Source: an endosymbiont of Escarpia spicata
GTDB taxonomy: Bacteria > Pseudomonadota > Gammaproteobacteria > Chromatiales > Chromatiaceae
NCBI GenBank assembly: GCA_003349915.1
Contig: QFXE01000005.1
Span: forward strand, 1-64,000
Direction of reading: 5' to 3'
Length of the DNA stretch: 64,000 nt
Below the pieces are notes generated by a model. It was given only the letters and a program-made list of their open reading frames with translations, searched no databases and had not been told where the DNA came from. Positions 8,401-16,080 of this stretch are shown piece after piece (position 1 is the stretch's first letter; every line of letters starts with the position of its first letter). The position numbers were made by a program, and so were the translations under genes.

Positions 8401-10154
8401 GATTGCGACGGGTATTTGAGCGGGTGGAAAAGAACTCCGACACCCTGATGCCGGTGGTGCAGGTATCGACCTTTTTGTGTGGCCCCGACAGCGTCACCAA
8501 TCCGCTGATTGCCGAGTTGACAAAAAAACGTCCCTATCTGCTGATCCAGTCCGATGCGGCGATCAAGGAGCTGGCGCATCTTGAAAACCGCATGAACACC
8601 TACGTCAAACAACTGGAGTCAGGGCTGCATGAGGAGCTGAAAAGCGTAGAAGAGGAAGGTTTTGAGGTGAAGGTGCTCGACCGCCTGGTCAACCAGGATC
8701 CCCTCAACCCTGAAACCGATGCGATCTACTTCCCGACACTGTCTGACACACGGGGGCTGACCTCAGTCATCCGCAGCGCAGGTTTTACCTGTATCGATCT
8801 CTATGATGAGGATTATAACCTGCAGGCCGCCATCAAGGATGGGCGCTCCATGTCGGGTGACTCAGTCTGTGCTCCTTTGGCTGCGGTGTATGGCGATGTG
8901 ATGGCGGCGATGGAGGATTTCAAACGCCGCAAGCAGGAAAACGATCCTGAATTTATCAACAAGACAAGATTGCTGATATTCAACAACAAGGGACTGGGAC
9001 CCTGCCGCCAGGGGCAGTACGTCGAGACCCACAAGATCTTCATCAATCAGCAGAAGAACTCAGGCAAAGACGCAACCGAAGAGTTGGTGATGCAGTTTCT
9101 CGTTGGCCATGAGAACAAGGGATTCAATACCGGTTTTCCGGCCTGGGTCTTCGTGCGTGGGGTGCAAAGTGCGATCGTGCAGGGTGTGCTGCATCAGCTT
9201 CTGGCCGATGGCAGTTCTCAGTGCAGGGATTATGCTGAATACCAGACCTTTATGCAGGCGTATCGAAAACTCAAAGAGGAACTGCACCGGCTTATCGAGT
9301 TTGAGATGAGGCCCTCAGCTGTTGCATTGCGGGTAGCGGATGCCTTTTCCAAGGTTCCCGGCATCAACTACCTGGTCAACTATTTTGCCTACGGTCTGCA
9401 TCGGTCTGACCTGAAAGACCCCTTAAAGGCTTTTGCCCGCCAGTGGTGTGCACAGCCGCTCAAGGGTAACCCGACCCGCATCCATATCGACGGCGAAGCC
9501 TATATGCGCGTCGCCCAGTACGAGGCCGTCCATAAGACGCTGCTGGCCACTCTGGGCTTCCGGCAATTTACCCTGACCCACACACCGGTATGGAGTTTTC
9601 TGGATTATAAACTTGCAGGCATGTTGATGCGTGCTCGCGAAGCAATCGATGAAAGCAGGGCCGAACTCAAACGCCCTATTGAGAATAGCGAGCGCAAACG
9701 CATCACCCGCTACAAGCGCAAGAAGCAGCTGCGGCTGATTGGCCTCAGGGCAGTACACTTCATTTTGCGCAACATCATCGCAAAACCGCTCTATACCGCA
9801 GCCGGTCTGGAGATGCCTGCTGCGATGCTGAAGATACTCAAGATAGCCGAATCGGTCATCACCACCAAACGTCCGGGGGGTGAATTCATCCCCTATGTGG
9901 GCGAAGCCGTATTAAAGCTGCAAAAGGGGTATGACCTGATTCTGAATGTTGCCCCGGAGGGATGCATGGTCTCATCCATGGGTGAGGCAATCACGCCGGG
10001 CATCAACGCCGCCGTCCCCGAGGCCAAAGGCAAGATTCAGCACCTTTTCAGTCAGCAGGGTGATGTTGATGAAGAGCTCATCGCCCTTGCGCTACTAAAA
10101 ACGATCGGACCGGAACGCTACTACAGAGCCGCAGAGGCGAACGAAGCAGGTTAA
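5421..10154 (+). CDS. giant BcrAD/BadFG-type acyl-CoA dehydratase activase-like protein
   Basis: This 1577-residue protein belongs to the family of large activase-related proteins. It holds a degenerate ASKHA ATPase domain (about residues 10-290; VNPRCGAGSGVNLDRVL). A second, better conserved ASKHA domain follows (about 343-640): LDVGSTMAKLII phosphate loop, LLVDIGGEDTKI, and Cys494 in KCSAGTGS, like the cysteines that hold the [4Fe-4S] cluster in 2-hydroxyacyl-CoA dehydratase activators. Next comes a DUF2229-like region with a Cys cluster (VVCKGAVCGDKAARC) and further Cys up to FLCGPDSVTNP. Activators use ATP to drive an electron into a partner dehydratase or reductase. No such partner is seen nearby, so the substrate is unknown. 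It appears monocistronic. Confidence 0.85.
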   Translation: MTQQPDHSTAAWFIGLLPYSTNLYIDAGVHSVRILACDSTDTELGSIEIASNEDLGGTICRLGLDRQPEQTGITITGKLQEIVRRYIGQGEVVLGSAALWSAARSLLQDKPLGIIEISASGYMAIGVDIEGNLKNDMLVVNPRCGAGSGVNLDRVLQKLNIQREAVDALLRDYLGEENRPRRDGVDIRADRCGVFASSATISDKNQGIPLDFALAVTLKSEVLKACKKLKPGFDTVWLSGGIFAWQFARDCAGDYLESVGTADVRYDEGGRFPLLGLQYLRQIIGDGNFAQPDRRVVQTSRLSEYPAMFDVKADLEARRLYQRIPNIAPTHFDAAHLRTTPVMMGLDVGSTMAKLIISDASGDTVLYKGAYSNAGDTIDTIKKIFADIITKGAKTLRIGQIGLTGSARYQVQKALINIYPQLADRVSVLVENYAHARGSIDYARQHIERLKASGIDDINEDFCLLVDIGGEDTKISSIALKKAELFDNAMNVKCSAGTGSLIDTLTSMFFLDDISVASELAFNADKGYAINATCAVFLMENARKLQADGYELGEILASANWAIVENMARSLWSQIELPKHTVALLHGQTMLSEPLPLAVAQRMQRYVGEDIYCLVPPDPGHRACVGLIKSLAEQNTTTALEIELEAFIDKDYKKKIVVCKGAVCGDKAARCNRAHLTGLGNEGNRFTFTLGGCTAINEVQAMKGLKRKGSPDSYKQIWDFINDRLPHSDDPNRLVIPRSFAVSEWAMFFASLFTPLEIPVEVDNVQASDVIDAQPHFHIDTCAPHIGAVGQFLRLGAQPHGMILAPQIEFLPAKHSLGRTCTINQGGLAVAKKVTESKHPQSRIHLFFLDLKLQNAERIAQKIYPRLQPVFEYYGKQVEYEQFRNIVEGAIQAQQGLKKAAADFATELAKQALNDGREIALVMGREYILNPGIYDSHVGRLLRDKNMMGIPSYLLDADFNPKFKHLYWRNPHMIATLADACSRRELHRVTGHAGLRRVFERVEKNSDTLMPVVQVSTFLCGPDSVTNPLIAELTKKRPYLLIQSDAAIKELAHLENRMNTYVKQLESGLHEELKSVEEEGFEVKVLDRLVNQDPLNPETDAIYFPTLSDTRGLTSVIRSAGFTCIDLYDEDYNLQAAIKDGRSMSGDSVCAPLAAVYGDVMAAMEDFKRRKQENDPEFINKTRLLIFNNKGLGPCRQGQYVETHKIFINQQKNSGKDATEELVMQFLVGHENKGFNTGFPAWVFVRGVQSAIVQGVLHQLLADGSSQCRDYAEYQTFMQAYRKLKEELHRLIEFEMRPSAVALRVADAFSKVPGINYLVNYFAYGLHRSDLKDPLKAFARQWCAQPLKGNPTRIHIDGEAYMRVAQYEAVHKTLLATLGFRQFTLTHTPVWSFLDYKLAGMLMRAREAIDESRAELKRPIENSERKRITRYKRKKQLRLIGLRAVHFILRNIIAKPLYTAAGLEMPAAMLKILKIAESVITTKRPGGEFIPYVGEAVLKLQKGYDLILNVAPEGCMVSSMGEAITPGINAAVPEAKGKIQHLFSQQGDVDEELIALALLKTIGPERYYRAAEANEAG

Positions 10155-10238
10155 TTCCGCAGTGGACTATTAAATTGTGGGAGCGACGCCCCCGCCGCGA
10201 TTACTGAAAAGATGAAGCGCGACATTTAACTCACTCTG

Positions 10239-10295
10239 GTAGGGTGCGCCATGCGCACCAGAATAAGCAATCATGGTGCGCATGGCGCACCCTAC
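10239..10295. repeat. perfect inverted repeat, family R1 (GTAGGGTGCGCC type)
   Basis: Two 22-base arms are exact reverse complements: the left begins GTAGGGTGCGCCATGCGCAC at 10239-10260 and the right lies at 10274-10295, with a 13-base loop. The same arm, with small changes, recurs at 14772, 14844, 14888, 15928, 26955, 56671 and 56727. It would form a strong hairpin in RNA or single-stranded DNA. It resembles REP-type palindromes. Confidence 0.85.
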
Positions 10296-10393
10296 AGCCA
10301 CACACCAGCTATCTATCTGTTAAATAAGTAATAATTCTGCAATACAAACATATCCCATGATTTTTATCCTGGGTATTCCCCTTGTAATAAATA

Positions 10394-10418
10394 ATTCCTG
10401 ACTGTATTACTAGGTTAT
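10394..10418 (+). promoter_or_regulatory. IscR-type-1-like box upstream of small membrane protein
   Basis: The 25-base site starts ATTCCTGACT and ends TACTAGGTTAT. Compared from memory with the E. coli iscR promoter site (ATAGTTGACC...TTACTCGGGAAT), about 15 of 25 positions agree, including the TGAC and TTACT cores. Its right half, TACTAGGTTATA, is repeated before sufB at 10715-10727. Confidence 0.5.
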
Positions 10419-10455
10419 AGCAGCCTGCTGCCATGAAACCGGAAGAGGTGTACTC

Positions 10456-10674
10456 ATGTGGAATTCGCGAATTATATCCAGAAGCTGTTGCGGGGGACCT
10501 GTACTTGCCATGACCCTGCTCTTTGCCGGGATGGGCATCCTGTTTCTGCTCCTGTCCGCTTCTGTGCTGGGCGTGGTCTTTCTTGCCATCGGTATTCTCT
10601 CTGAAGGTCTCTGCTTTATTCTCAGCCGCACCCGTTGCCGACAAAGTTACGCAGGGCAGTTGAGGACCCGATAA
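10456..10674 (+). CDS. small membrane protein of unknown function
   Basis: This 72-residue protein is mostly one long hydrophobic region (about residues 15-58: VLAMTLLFAGMGILFLLLS and VLGVVFLAIGILSEGLCFIL), probably two membrane helices forming a hairpin, with a basic C-terminus (SRTRCRQSYAGQLRTR). A good ribosome site, AGAGGTG, sits five bases before the ATG and supports the start. It lies between two IscR-like promoter boxes and just upstream of the suf genes. A link with iron-sulfur stress is possible but unproven. A minus-strand frame over the same DNA is less convincing. Confidence 0.6.
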   Translation: MWNSRIISRSCCGGPVLAMTLLFAGMGILFLLLSASVLGVVFLAIGILSEGLCFILSRTRCRQSYAGQLRTR

Positions 10675-10701
10675 TAATCCAGGCTGAAAAAATTTACCCT
10701 A

Positions 10702-10729
10702 ATTTCACGGTATTTTACTAGGTTATAAT
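10702..10729 (+). promoter_or_regulatory. suf promoter with IscR-like half box and TATAAT
   Basis: TTTTACTAGGTTAT matches the right half of the box at 10394-10418, while the left half (ATTTCACGG) is weaker. The box overlaps a perfect -10 element, TATAAT at 10724-10729. In E. coli, Fe-S-loaded IscR represses by binding such sites over the promoter. The sufB ATG at 10743 lies only some 7 bases after the predicted transcription start. Confidence 0.5.
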
Positions 10730-10742
10730 CGGGGCAATAGAA

Positions 10743-12188
10743 ATGGGCTTACCAGATAGCGGAATGAGCGAACTTATCCAGTCGGATTATGCCCAAGGCT
10801 TTGTCACTCAGATCGAATCCGACACATTGCCTCCCGGCCTCAACGAAGGTGTCGTCCGAACCATATCCGAGCGCAAGGGCGAGCCGGAGTGGATGTTGAA
10901 GAGACGGCTGGCGGCCTACCGGTTTTGGCGCACTATGAAGGAGCCAAACTGGTCCTCGGTGCACCATCCGCCGATCGATTATCAGTCGATCTCCTACTAC
11001 TCGTCGCCGAAGAAAAAAGCTGGCCTCAAGAGTCTGGATGAGGTCGATCCTGAACTCCTGGCCACTTATGAAAAACTGGGCATTCCCATCCATGAACAGA
11101 AGGCCCTTGCCGGTGTGGCAGTGGACGCGGTGTTTGACAGTGTTTCTGTGGCCACTACCTTCCGTGAGTCCCTAGCCGAGGCTGGCGTGATCTTCTGCTC
11201 CATGTCCGAAGCGATCCGCGAGCATCCCAAGCTGATCCGGAAATATCTGGGAACCGTAGTATCGGACCGGGACAACTTTTTTGCTGCGCTGAATGCCGCA
11301 GTATTCAGTGACGGCACCTTTGTCTATATCCCCAAGGGCGTGCGTTGCCCCATGGAGCTTTCGACCTATTTTCGTATCAACGAGGCCAAAACAGGACAGT
11401 TCGAACGCACCCTGATCGTCGCCGACGCCGGAAGCTATGTGAGCTACCTGGAAGGCTGCACCGCACCCATGCGTGATGAGAACCAGCTGCATGCGGCGGT
11501 AGTGGAACTGGTCGCGTTGGAAGATGCAAAGATTAAATATTCGACGGTGCAGAACTGGTATCCAGGGGATAAAGAGGGTCGCGGCGGCATCTACAACTTC
11601 GTCACCAAACGGGGAGACTGCCGCGGCGATCGTTCTCATATCTCCTGGACCCAGGTGGAGACAGGCTCCGCCATCACCTGGAAATATCCCAGCTGCCTGC
11701 TGCGCGGCAAGGATTCGGTCGGTGAATTTTACTCGGTTGCCGTGACCAAAGGTTACCAGCAGGCAGACACCGGCACCAAGATGTACCACTTTGGCGAGAA
11801 CAGCCGCAGCACCATCGTCTCCAAGGGGATCTCCGCCATGCACGGCAGCAATGCCTATCGCGGGCTGGTCAGTGTGGCCTCCGGTGCGGAGAACGCCCGC
11901 AATCATACCCAGTGCGACTCCCTGCTGATCGGCGACCGCTGTGCCGCCCATACCTTTCCCTATATCGAGGTGAGAAACCCAACCGCCAAGGTGGAACACG
12001 AGGCGACCACATCAAAAGTGAGCGAAGACCAACTCTTCTATTGTCGTCAGCGCGGCCTGTCGCAGGAGGATGCGGTATCCATGATCATCAACGGCTTCTG
12101 TAAAGAGGTCTTCAAAGAGCTGCCCATGGAGTTCGCCGTAGAGGCACAGAAGCTACTCAACGTGAGTCTGGAAGGCCCCGTGGGGTGA
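10743..12188 (+). CDS. sufB: Fe-S cluster assembly scaffold SufB
   Basis: SufB is the scaffold on which the SufBC2D complex builds Fe-S clusters under iron limitation or oxidative stress. The 481-residue protein shows the family core: FIPKGV-like [68 protein letters not shown] split over residues 260-290, and the C-terminal [20 protein letters not shown] with the Cys and His residues thought to carry sulfur and cluster. A second ATG at 10764 (MSELIQSDY) may be the real start, because the predicted transcript leaves almost no leader before 10743. It heads sufB-C-D-E. Confidence 0.95.
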   Translation: MGLPDSGMSELIQSDYAQGFVTQIESDTLPPGLNEGVVRTISERKGEPEWMLKRRLAAYRFWRTMKEPNWSSVHHPPIDYQSISYYSSPKKKAGLKSLDEVDPELLATYEKLGIPIHEQKALAGVAVDAVFDSVSVATTFRESLAEAGVIFCSMSEAIREHPKLIRKYLGTVVSDRDNFFAALNAAVFSDGTFVYIPKGVRCPMELSTYFRINEAKTGQFERTLIVADAGSYVSYLEGCTAPMRDENQLHAAVVELVALEDAKIKYSTVQNWYPGDKEGRGGIYNFVTKRGDCRGDRSHISWTQVETGSAITWKYPSCLLRGKDSVGEFYSVAVTKGYQQADTGTKMYHFGENSRSTIVSKGISAMHGSNAYRGLVSVASGAENARNHTQCDSLLIGDRCAAHTFPYIEVRNPTAKVEHEATTSKVSEDQLFYCRQRGLSQEDAVSMIINGFCKEVFKELPMEFAVEAQKLLNVSLEGPVG

Positions 12189-12228
12189 CCGGGAACCGAC
12201 CCCTTCGGGAATAATCGAGGTTGCAGGA

Positions 12229-12981
12229 ATGTTATCCATCAAACAACTGAAAGTGTCCGTGGAAGACAAGGAGATCCTCAAGGGGATCAATCTAAAGATC
12301 AAGGCCGGAGAAGTCCATGCCATCATGGGACCGAACGGCTCGGGTAAAAGCACCCTGGCGCATATCCTCTCGGGCCGAGACGGCTACCAGGTGACCGCCG
12401 GTCAAGTAAAATTCCTCGGACAGGATCTGCTGCCTATGGAGACCGAAGAGCGAGCCCGGCAGGGGATCTTCCTGGCCATGCAGTATCCGGTAGAGCTGCC
12501 GGGTGTGAACAACATGACCTTCCTGCGGGAATCCTTGAATGCGATTCGCCGCGCCCGTGGCGAGGAGACGATCGACGCACTCTCCTTTACGAAAAAGGTG
12601 CGCGAGAAGGCCAGGCAGGTAAAACTCGATGAGACGCTGCTGAAACGATCAGTCAATGCCGGCTTCTCCGGTGGAGAGAAAAAGCGCAACGAGATCCTGC
12701 AGATGGTCATGTTGGAACCATGTCTGGCAATTCTTGACGAGACCGACTCGGGGCTCGATATCGATGCGCTGCGTACCGTATCAGACGGGGTAAACATGCT
12801 GCGTTCACCGGCACGGGCGATGATTGTGATAACCCACTACCAGCGCCTGCTCGAATACATCGAACCTGACTATGTACATGTGCTGGCCAACGGACGCATC
12901 GTCCGCTCCGGCGGCAAGGAGCTGGCACTGGAACTGGAGGCACGCGGTTACGCTTGGCTACTTGAGGAGACTGCGGCATGA
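12229..12981 (+). CDS. sufC: Fe-S assembly ATPase SufC
   Basis: SufC is the ABC-type ATPase that drives shape changes in the SufBC2D scaffold. The 250-residue protein contains a Walker A motif GPNGSGKST, the ABC signature FSGGEKKRNEILQM, Walker B LAILDETDSGLDIDAL with the SufC-specific DETDSGLD, and the switch histidine ITHYQRLL. A ribosome site (GCAGGA) precedes the ATG, and its stop overlaps the sufD start. It is a cytoplasmic protein, not a transporter. Confidence 0.96.
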   Translation: MLSIKQLKVSVEDKEILKGINLKIKAGEVHAIMGPNGSGKSTLAHILSGRDGYQVTAGQVKFLGQDLLPMETEERARQGIFLAMQYPVELPGVNNMTFLRESLNAIRRARGEETIDALSFTKKVREKARQVKLDETLLKRSVNAGFSGGEKKRNEILQMVMLEPCLAILDETDSGLDIDALRTVSDGVNMLRSPARAMIVITHYQRLLEYIEPDYVHVLANGRIVRSGGKELALELEARGYAWLLEETAA

Positions 12982-14306
12982 GTGAACAGTCTCCATCGAT
13001 AGCCGGCTATCGACTGGCCGCTGACCGCCTCATCGACAAACTGCCAGTAGGTGACGGCCTCTGGCTGACAGATAAACGCCGCGCTGCGGCCCGGCGATTC
13101 AACGAACTGAGGTTCCCAGATACCCGCCAGGAGGACTGGCGCTACACCAGCATCAAGGGGCTGTTGGAAAAAGGCTTTATTGTAAACGACGACACCCACC
13201 GCAGCTTCGCCCCGCACACAGTGAAACGCCAGTTCCTCAACGAACCGGTAGCCGGACGACTGGTTTTTGTTGATGGGCTGTTTCAGCACGAGCTTTCCGA
13301 TACAGATCTGGAAGGGGTGCAACTGAGCAGTCTGAACAGCGTCATGACGGCAGGAGACCAAACGGTACTCAAGGCCCTGGGATCGCTCTCAGGAATCGGG
13401 GATCACGGTTTTGCCGCCCTTAACATGGCGACGATGCAGGATGGCGCGGTCATACGTATCAGCAACGGAGTCAACGTTGAGCAACCCATCGAATTACTCT
13501 ATCTGACCTCCCGGGCAGCCGCCAGTTTCAGCCTCTGCCCCCGCCATCTGATCATCCTGGAGGAGGATGCCAAGGCTACCCTGGTGGAACGTTATCTCTC
13601 TTTGGATGAAGACGAACACTTCACCAACCTGGTGTGTGAGATTGTGCTGGGCGAACGGGCGCATCTTCACCACCAGCGGGTCGAGCAGGAGAGTCCCCAG
13701 GCTTATCACCTCAGTGAACTCTATCTCGGTTTAGACGCAAAGGCTGAATACCGGCTGGTAAGTGCATCTCTCGGCGCCGGTTGGTCACGCACCAGGATCA
13801 ACAGTCGCTTTACCGCATCTGGCGCCAACTGCGAGCTGGACGGCCTCTATCTGGCAGGCGACGGCCAACTGGTGGATTATCATCTGGACATAGATCATGC
13901 CGTGCCGGATTGCAGCAGCCGGGAGAATTTCAAAGGCATACTCACCGGCCAGGGCCGCGCCGTCTTCGATGGCCGCATACTGGTGCGCGAGCAGGCGCAG
14001 AAGAGCGACGCTCATCTCTCCAATGCCAATCTGATGCTCTCGCGCCACGCCGAGATCGATACCAAACCCCAGTTGGAGATCCTTGCAGACAACGTGCAGT
14101 GCAGCCACGGCACCACCGTGGGCCAGCTGGATTCAGAGGCCCTCTTCTACCTGCGCTCAAGGGGCCTGAATATGGAACAGGCCCGACGCTTGCTCTGTCT
14201 TGGCTTCGCCAGTGAAATACTCGAACGCTTCGAATCAGAGTCCCTGCGTCAGCAGCTCTGTGAAGTGATTCGGCAACGCCTGGAAACATCGATGATTGAA
14301 TCATGA
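12978..14306 (+). CDS. sufD: Fe-S assembly protein SufD
   Basis: SufD pairs with SufB in the SufBC2D scaffold and is needed for iron entry. The 442-residue protein has the SufB/SufD beta-helix core and the conserved end: ADNVQCSHGTTVGQLDSEAL (with the His of the iron site), FYLRSRGL and ARRLLCLGFASEILERF. Near the start, RFPDTRQEDWRYTSIKGL is typical of SufD. It overlaps sufC by four bases (ATGA) and sufE by four bases, so all are translationally coupled. Confidence 0.95.
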   Translation: MSEQSPSIAGYRLAADRLIDKLPVGDGLWLTDKRRAAARRFNELRFPDTRQEDWRYTSIKGLLEKGFIVNDDTHRSFAPHTVKRQFLNEPVAGRLVFVDGLFQHELSDTDLEGVQLSSLNSVMTAGDQTVLKALGSLSGIGDHGFAALNMATMQDGAVIRISNGVNVEQPIELLYLTSRAAASFSLCPRHLIILEEDAKATLVERYLSLDEDEHFTNLVCEIVLGERAHLHHQRVEQESPQAYHLSELYLGLDAKAEYRLVSASLGAGWSRTRINSRFTASGANCELDGLYLAGDGQLVDYHLDIDHAVPDCSSRENFKGILTGQGRAVFDGRILVREQAQKSDAHLSNANLMLSRHAEIDTKPQLEILADNVQCSHGTTVGQLDSEALFYLRSRGLNMEQARRLLCLGFASEILERFESESLRQQLCEVIRQRLETSMIES

Positions 14307-14740
14307 ATGAAATCGATGAAATTGTAGACAACTTCGAGTTTCTCGATGACTGGGATCAGCGCTACCAATATCTGGTGGAACTGGGTGAGGCCTTGCCTCC
14401 CCTGCCTGAAGAATTAAAGACCCTGGAGAACTGGGTCAAGCCCTGCATGAGCACCGTACATGTGCATGCTGAGGCCATACCTGAACAGCCCGGTTTGATC
14501 CGGTTTCGCGGTGACTGTGACACTGCGATCATCAAGGGGGTGCTGGCAGTGTTGGTTGATCTGCTCTCCAGCCACACACTCGAAGAGATCCGTGCCATGG
14601 ATGTCGATGACTTGTTCAAACGGCTGCATCTGGCAGAGCATCTCAGCCCAAACCGGCATGTGGGCATCTACGCCATTGTGAATAAGATGGCTGAGCGGGC
14701 TGAAACGCTGGCTGACCTAAATGCCTCAAACGTTGCCTGA
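14303..14740 (+). CDS. sufE: SufE-type sulfur acceptor
   Basis: SufE takes persulfide sulfur from a cysteine desulfurase and passes it to SufB. The 145-residue protein fits: DNFEFLDDWDQRYQYLVELG at the start, then NWVKPCMSTVHVH, where Cys51 occupies the place of the persulfide-carrying cysteine (usually GCxSxVW; here PCMSTVH). Next is IRFRGDCDTAIIKGVLAVLV. Its usual partner SufS is not encoded in this operon. The desulfurase must come from elsewhere, for example IscS. Confidence 0.9.
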   Translation: MNEIDEIVDNFEFLDDWDQRYQYLVELGEALPPLPEELKTLENWVKPCMSTVHVHAEAIPEQPGLIRFRGDCDTAIIKGVLAVLVDLLSSHTLEEIRAMDVDDLFKRLHLAEHLSPNRHVGIYAIVNKMAERAETLADLNASNVA

Positions 14741-14771
14741 GAGGATCGCCACATATAATTCAAGTTTATCT

Positions 14772-14909
14772 TGGTGCGCACGGCGCACTCTACCAAAAGT
14801 GGTGATGTTGGCATGGAGTGTGGATTCTCTGAATCTGGCGAACGTAGGGTGTGCTGTGCGCACCATGATTGTTGTAACTGTTTATCTTGGTGCGCACAGC
14901 ACACCCTAC
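14772..14909. repeat. family R1 repeats (single arm plus perfect inverted pair)
   Basis: One R1 arm lies at 14772-14793. A perfect inverted pair of 22-base arms follows at 14844-14865 and 14888-14909, beginning GTAGGGTGTGCTGTGCGCAC and separated by 22 bases. They fill most of the gap between convergent sufE and the YheT-type hydrolase and may work as a transcript-end structure. Confidence 0.85.
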
Positions 14910-14945
14910 GTTCTTTTCAGGATGGTTTGAACTTAAGAACTTGAG

Positions 14946-15902
14946 TTACAACACTTCCTGCAGATGATCGATGATCCGTTCCTCCAACCAGTATCTTGGG
15001 CGCCATGGGAGAACACCGGCGACAAAGCCGACATGGCCTCCATGAGTCGACAACTCCAGGGTGACTGAAGAGGAGAGTTCATCGGCGTCTGGAATCGTCC
15101 CTGCCCACATGAAGGGATCATCCTCGGCATGCAGAATCAGGGTGGGTATTTCAATCTGCTTGAGATACTGCCGTGAGCTTGACCGGCCGTAATAATCATC
15201 TACCCCGGCAAAGCCATGCAGTGGGGCTGTAACTTCATCATCAAACGTTCTAAAGCTGTCCAGCCGATCGACATCGACGGATAGTGGGGATGGAATGCGG
15301 CTGAAGCGTGCTTTGTAAGATCGTCTCATTCTTCTCAGAAGATGATTCTGATATTGCCTGCTGAGTCCACGTTCAAGCCGCGCGGCACAGTCCCCCAAGC
15401 GGAAGGGCACAGAGACGGCAATCGCTGTTTTCAGCCTGCAGCCAGAAGACTTTTCAGCCAACCATTTAAGCAGGACGTTTCCTCCCAGAGAGAAACCAAT
15501 GGCTGCACTTAATGGCCTGTCCGTTCGCTGCTCTATCAACCTGGCAATAGTGTCAAGATCCCCCGTTTCCCCCGAATGATAACCACGGGGCAACCGGTTG
15601 GGCTCTCCACTGCAACCCCTGAAGTGCATAAATACGGGATTGAAGCCCTGTAATTCAAGCGCCTGCAGCAAGGTCCCAGCATAGTGGGAATCTATCGAGC
15701 CCTCCAGTCCGTGCAGCACCAGCACACTCTCCCCTGGCTGTTTGTCATGCCAAACGATATCCAGAAAATCACCGTCCGGCAGCTCGATTCTTTCATTCAC
15801 TGATGAAAAAGCAGGACGACGGCGTGCCAGCACCGGCCAGAGGGTCTGCATGTGAGGCCCCGGCAGCCACCAGGCCGGTTTGAATGTACTGCGTTTTATC
15901 AT
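14946..15902 (-). CDS. YheT-family alpha/beta hydrolase
   Basis: This 318-residue protein matches the YheT group of predicted hydrolases (COG0429). It has FKPAWWLPGPHMQTLWPVL at the start, VLVLHGLEGSIDSHYAG (oxyanion loop), GFSLGGNVLLKWL with the nucleophile serine, LHAEDDPFM with the acid, and THGGHVGFV with the catalytic histidine. All three catalytic residues are present. The substrate is not established for the family; related eukaryotic ABHD proteins act on lipids and esters. No signal peptide is visible. It is probably monocistronic. Confidence 0.9.
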   Translation of the reverse strand: MIKRSTFKPAWWLPGPHMQTLWPVLARRRPAFSSVNERIELPDGDFLDIVWHDKQPGESVLVLHGLEGSIDSHYAGTLLQALELQGFNPVFMHFRGCSGEPNRLPRGYHSGETGDLDTIARLIEQRTDRPLSAAIGFSLGGNVLLKWLAEKSSGCRLKTAIAVSVPFRLGDCAARLERGLSRQYQNHLLRRMRRSYKARFSRIPSPLSVDVDRLDSFRTFDDEVTAPLHGFAGVDDYYGRSSSRQYLKQIEIPTLILHAEDDPFMWAGTIPDADELSSSVTLELSTHGGHVGFVAGVLPWRPRYWLEERIIDHLQEVL

Positions 15903-15927
15903 GCTAACTCACGTTTTGGAGCAATCA

Positions 15928-15995
15928 TGGTGCGCACGGCACACCCTACGTTCTTGGTAGGTTGGGTTAGGCCGTCTTTTTGGCCGTAACCCAAC
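15928..15995. repeat. adjacent R1 arm and R2 inverted repeat
   Basis: An R1 arm (TGGTGCGCACGGCACACCC..., 15928-15949) is followed by an R2 hairpin. There GTTGGGTTAGGCC and GGCCGTAACCCAAC pair around a T-rich loop (15961-15995). This lies between the divergent YheT and radical SAM genes, just upstream of the latter. Confidence 0.75.
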
Positions 15996-16080
15996 AACAT
16001 GCACCATCGTTGTCGTGTTACGGGTCGGAATCGAGAACTCTAGGGTAGAATAGACCAACACCAGCCACCGGACCACACAC

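Larger units (their letters stand above)
10155..10455. other. intergenic region with repeats and a promoter
   Basis: After the activase there is a short GC-rich repeat-like piece (GTGGGAGCGACGCCCCC, about 10178), a perfect inverted repeat of family R1 (10239-10295), and then a regulatory segment holding an IscR-like box (10394-10418) before the small membrane protein gene. No gene is visible on either strand that would outweigh these. Confidence 0.6.

Noticed and set aside
10309-10644. 111-codon minus-strand frame opposite the small membrane protein
   Set aside because: It has no hydrophobic pattern, no family match and no good ribosome site, while the plus-strand frame has AGAGGTG and membrane helices.
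14772-14909. R1 repeats considered as a CRISPR array
   Set aside because: The copies alternate in orientation and spacing is irregular, which fits REP-like palindromes and not CRISPR.
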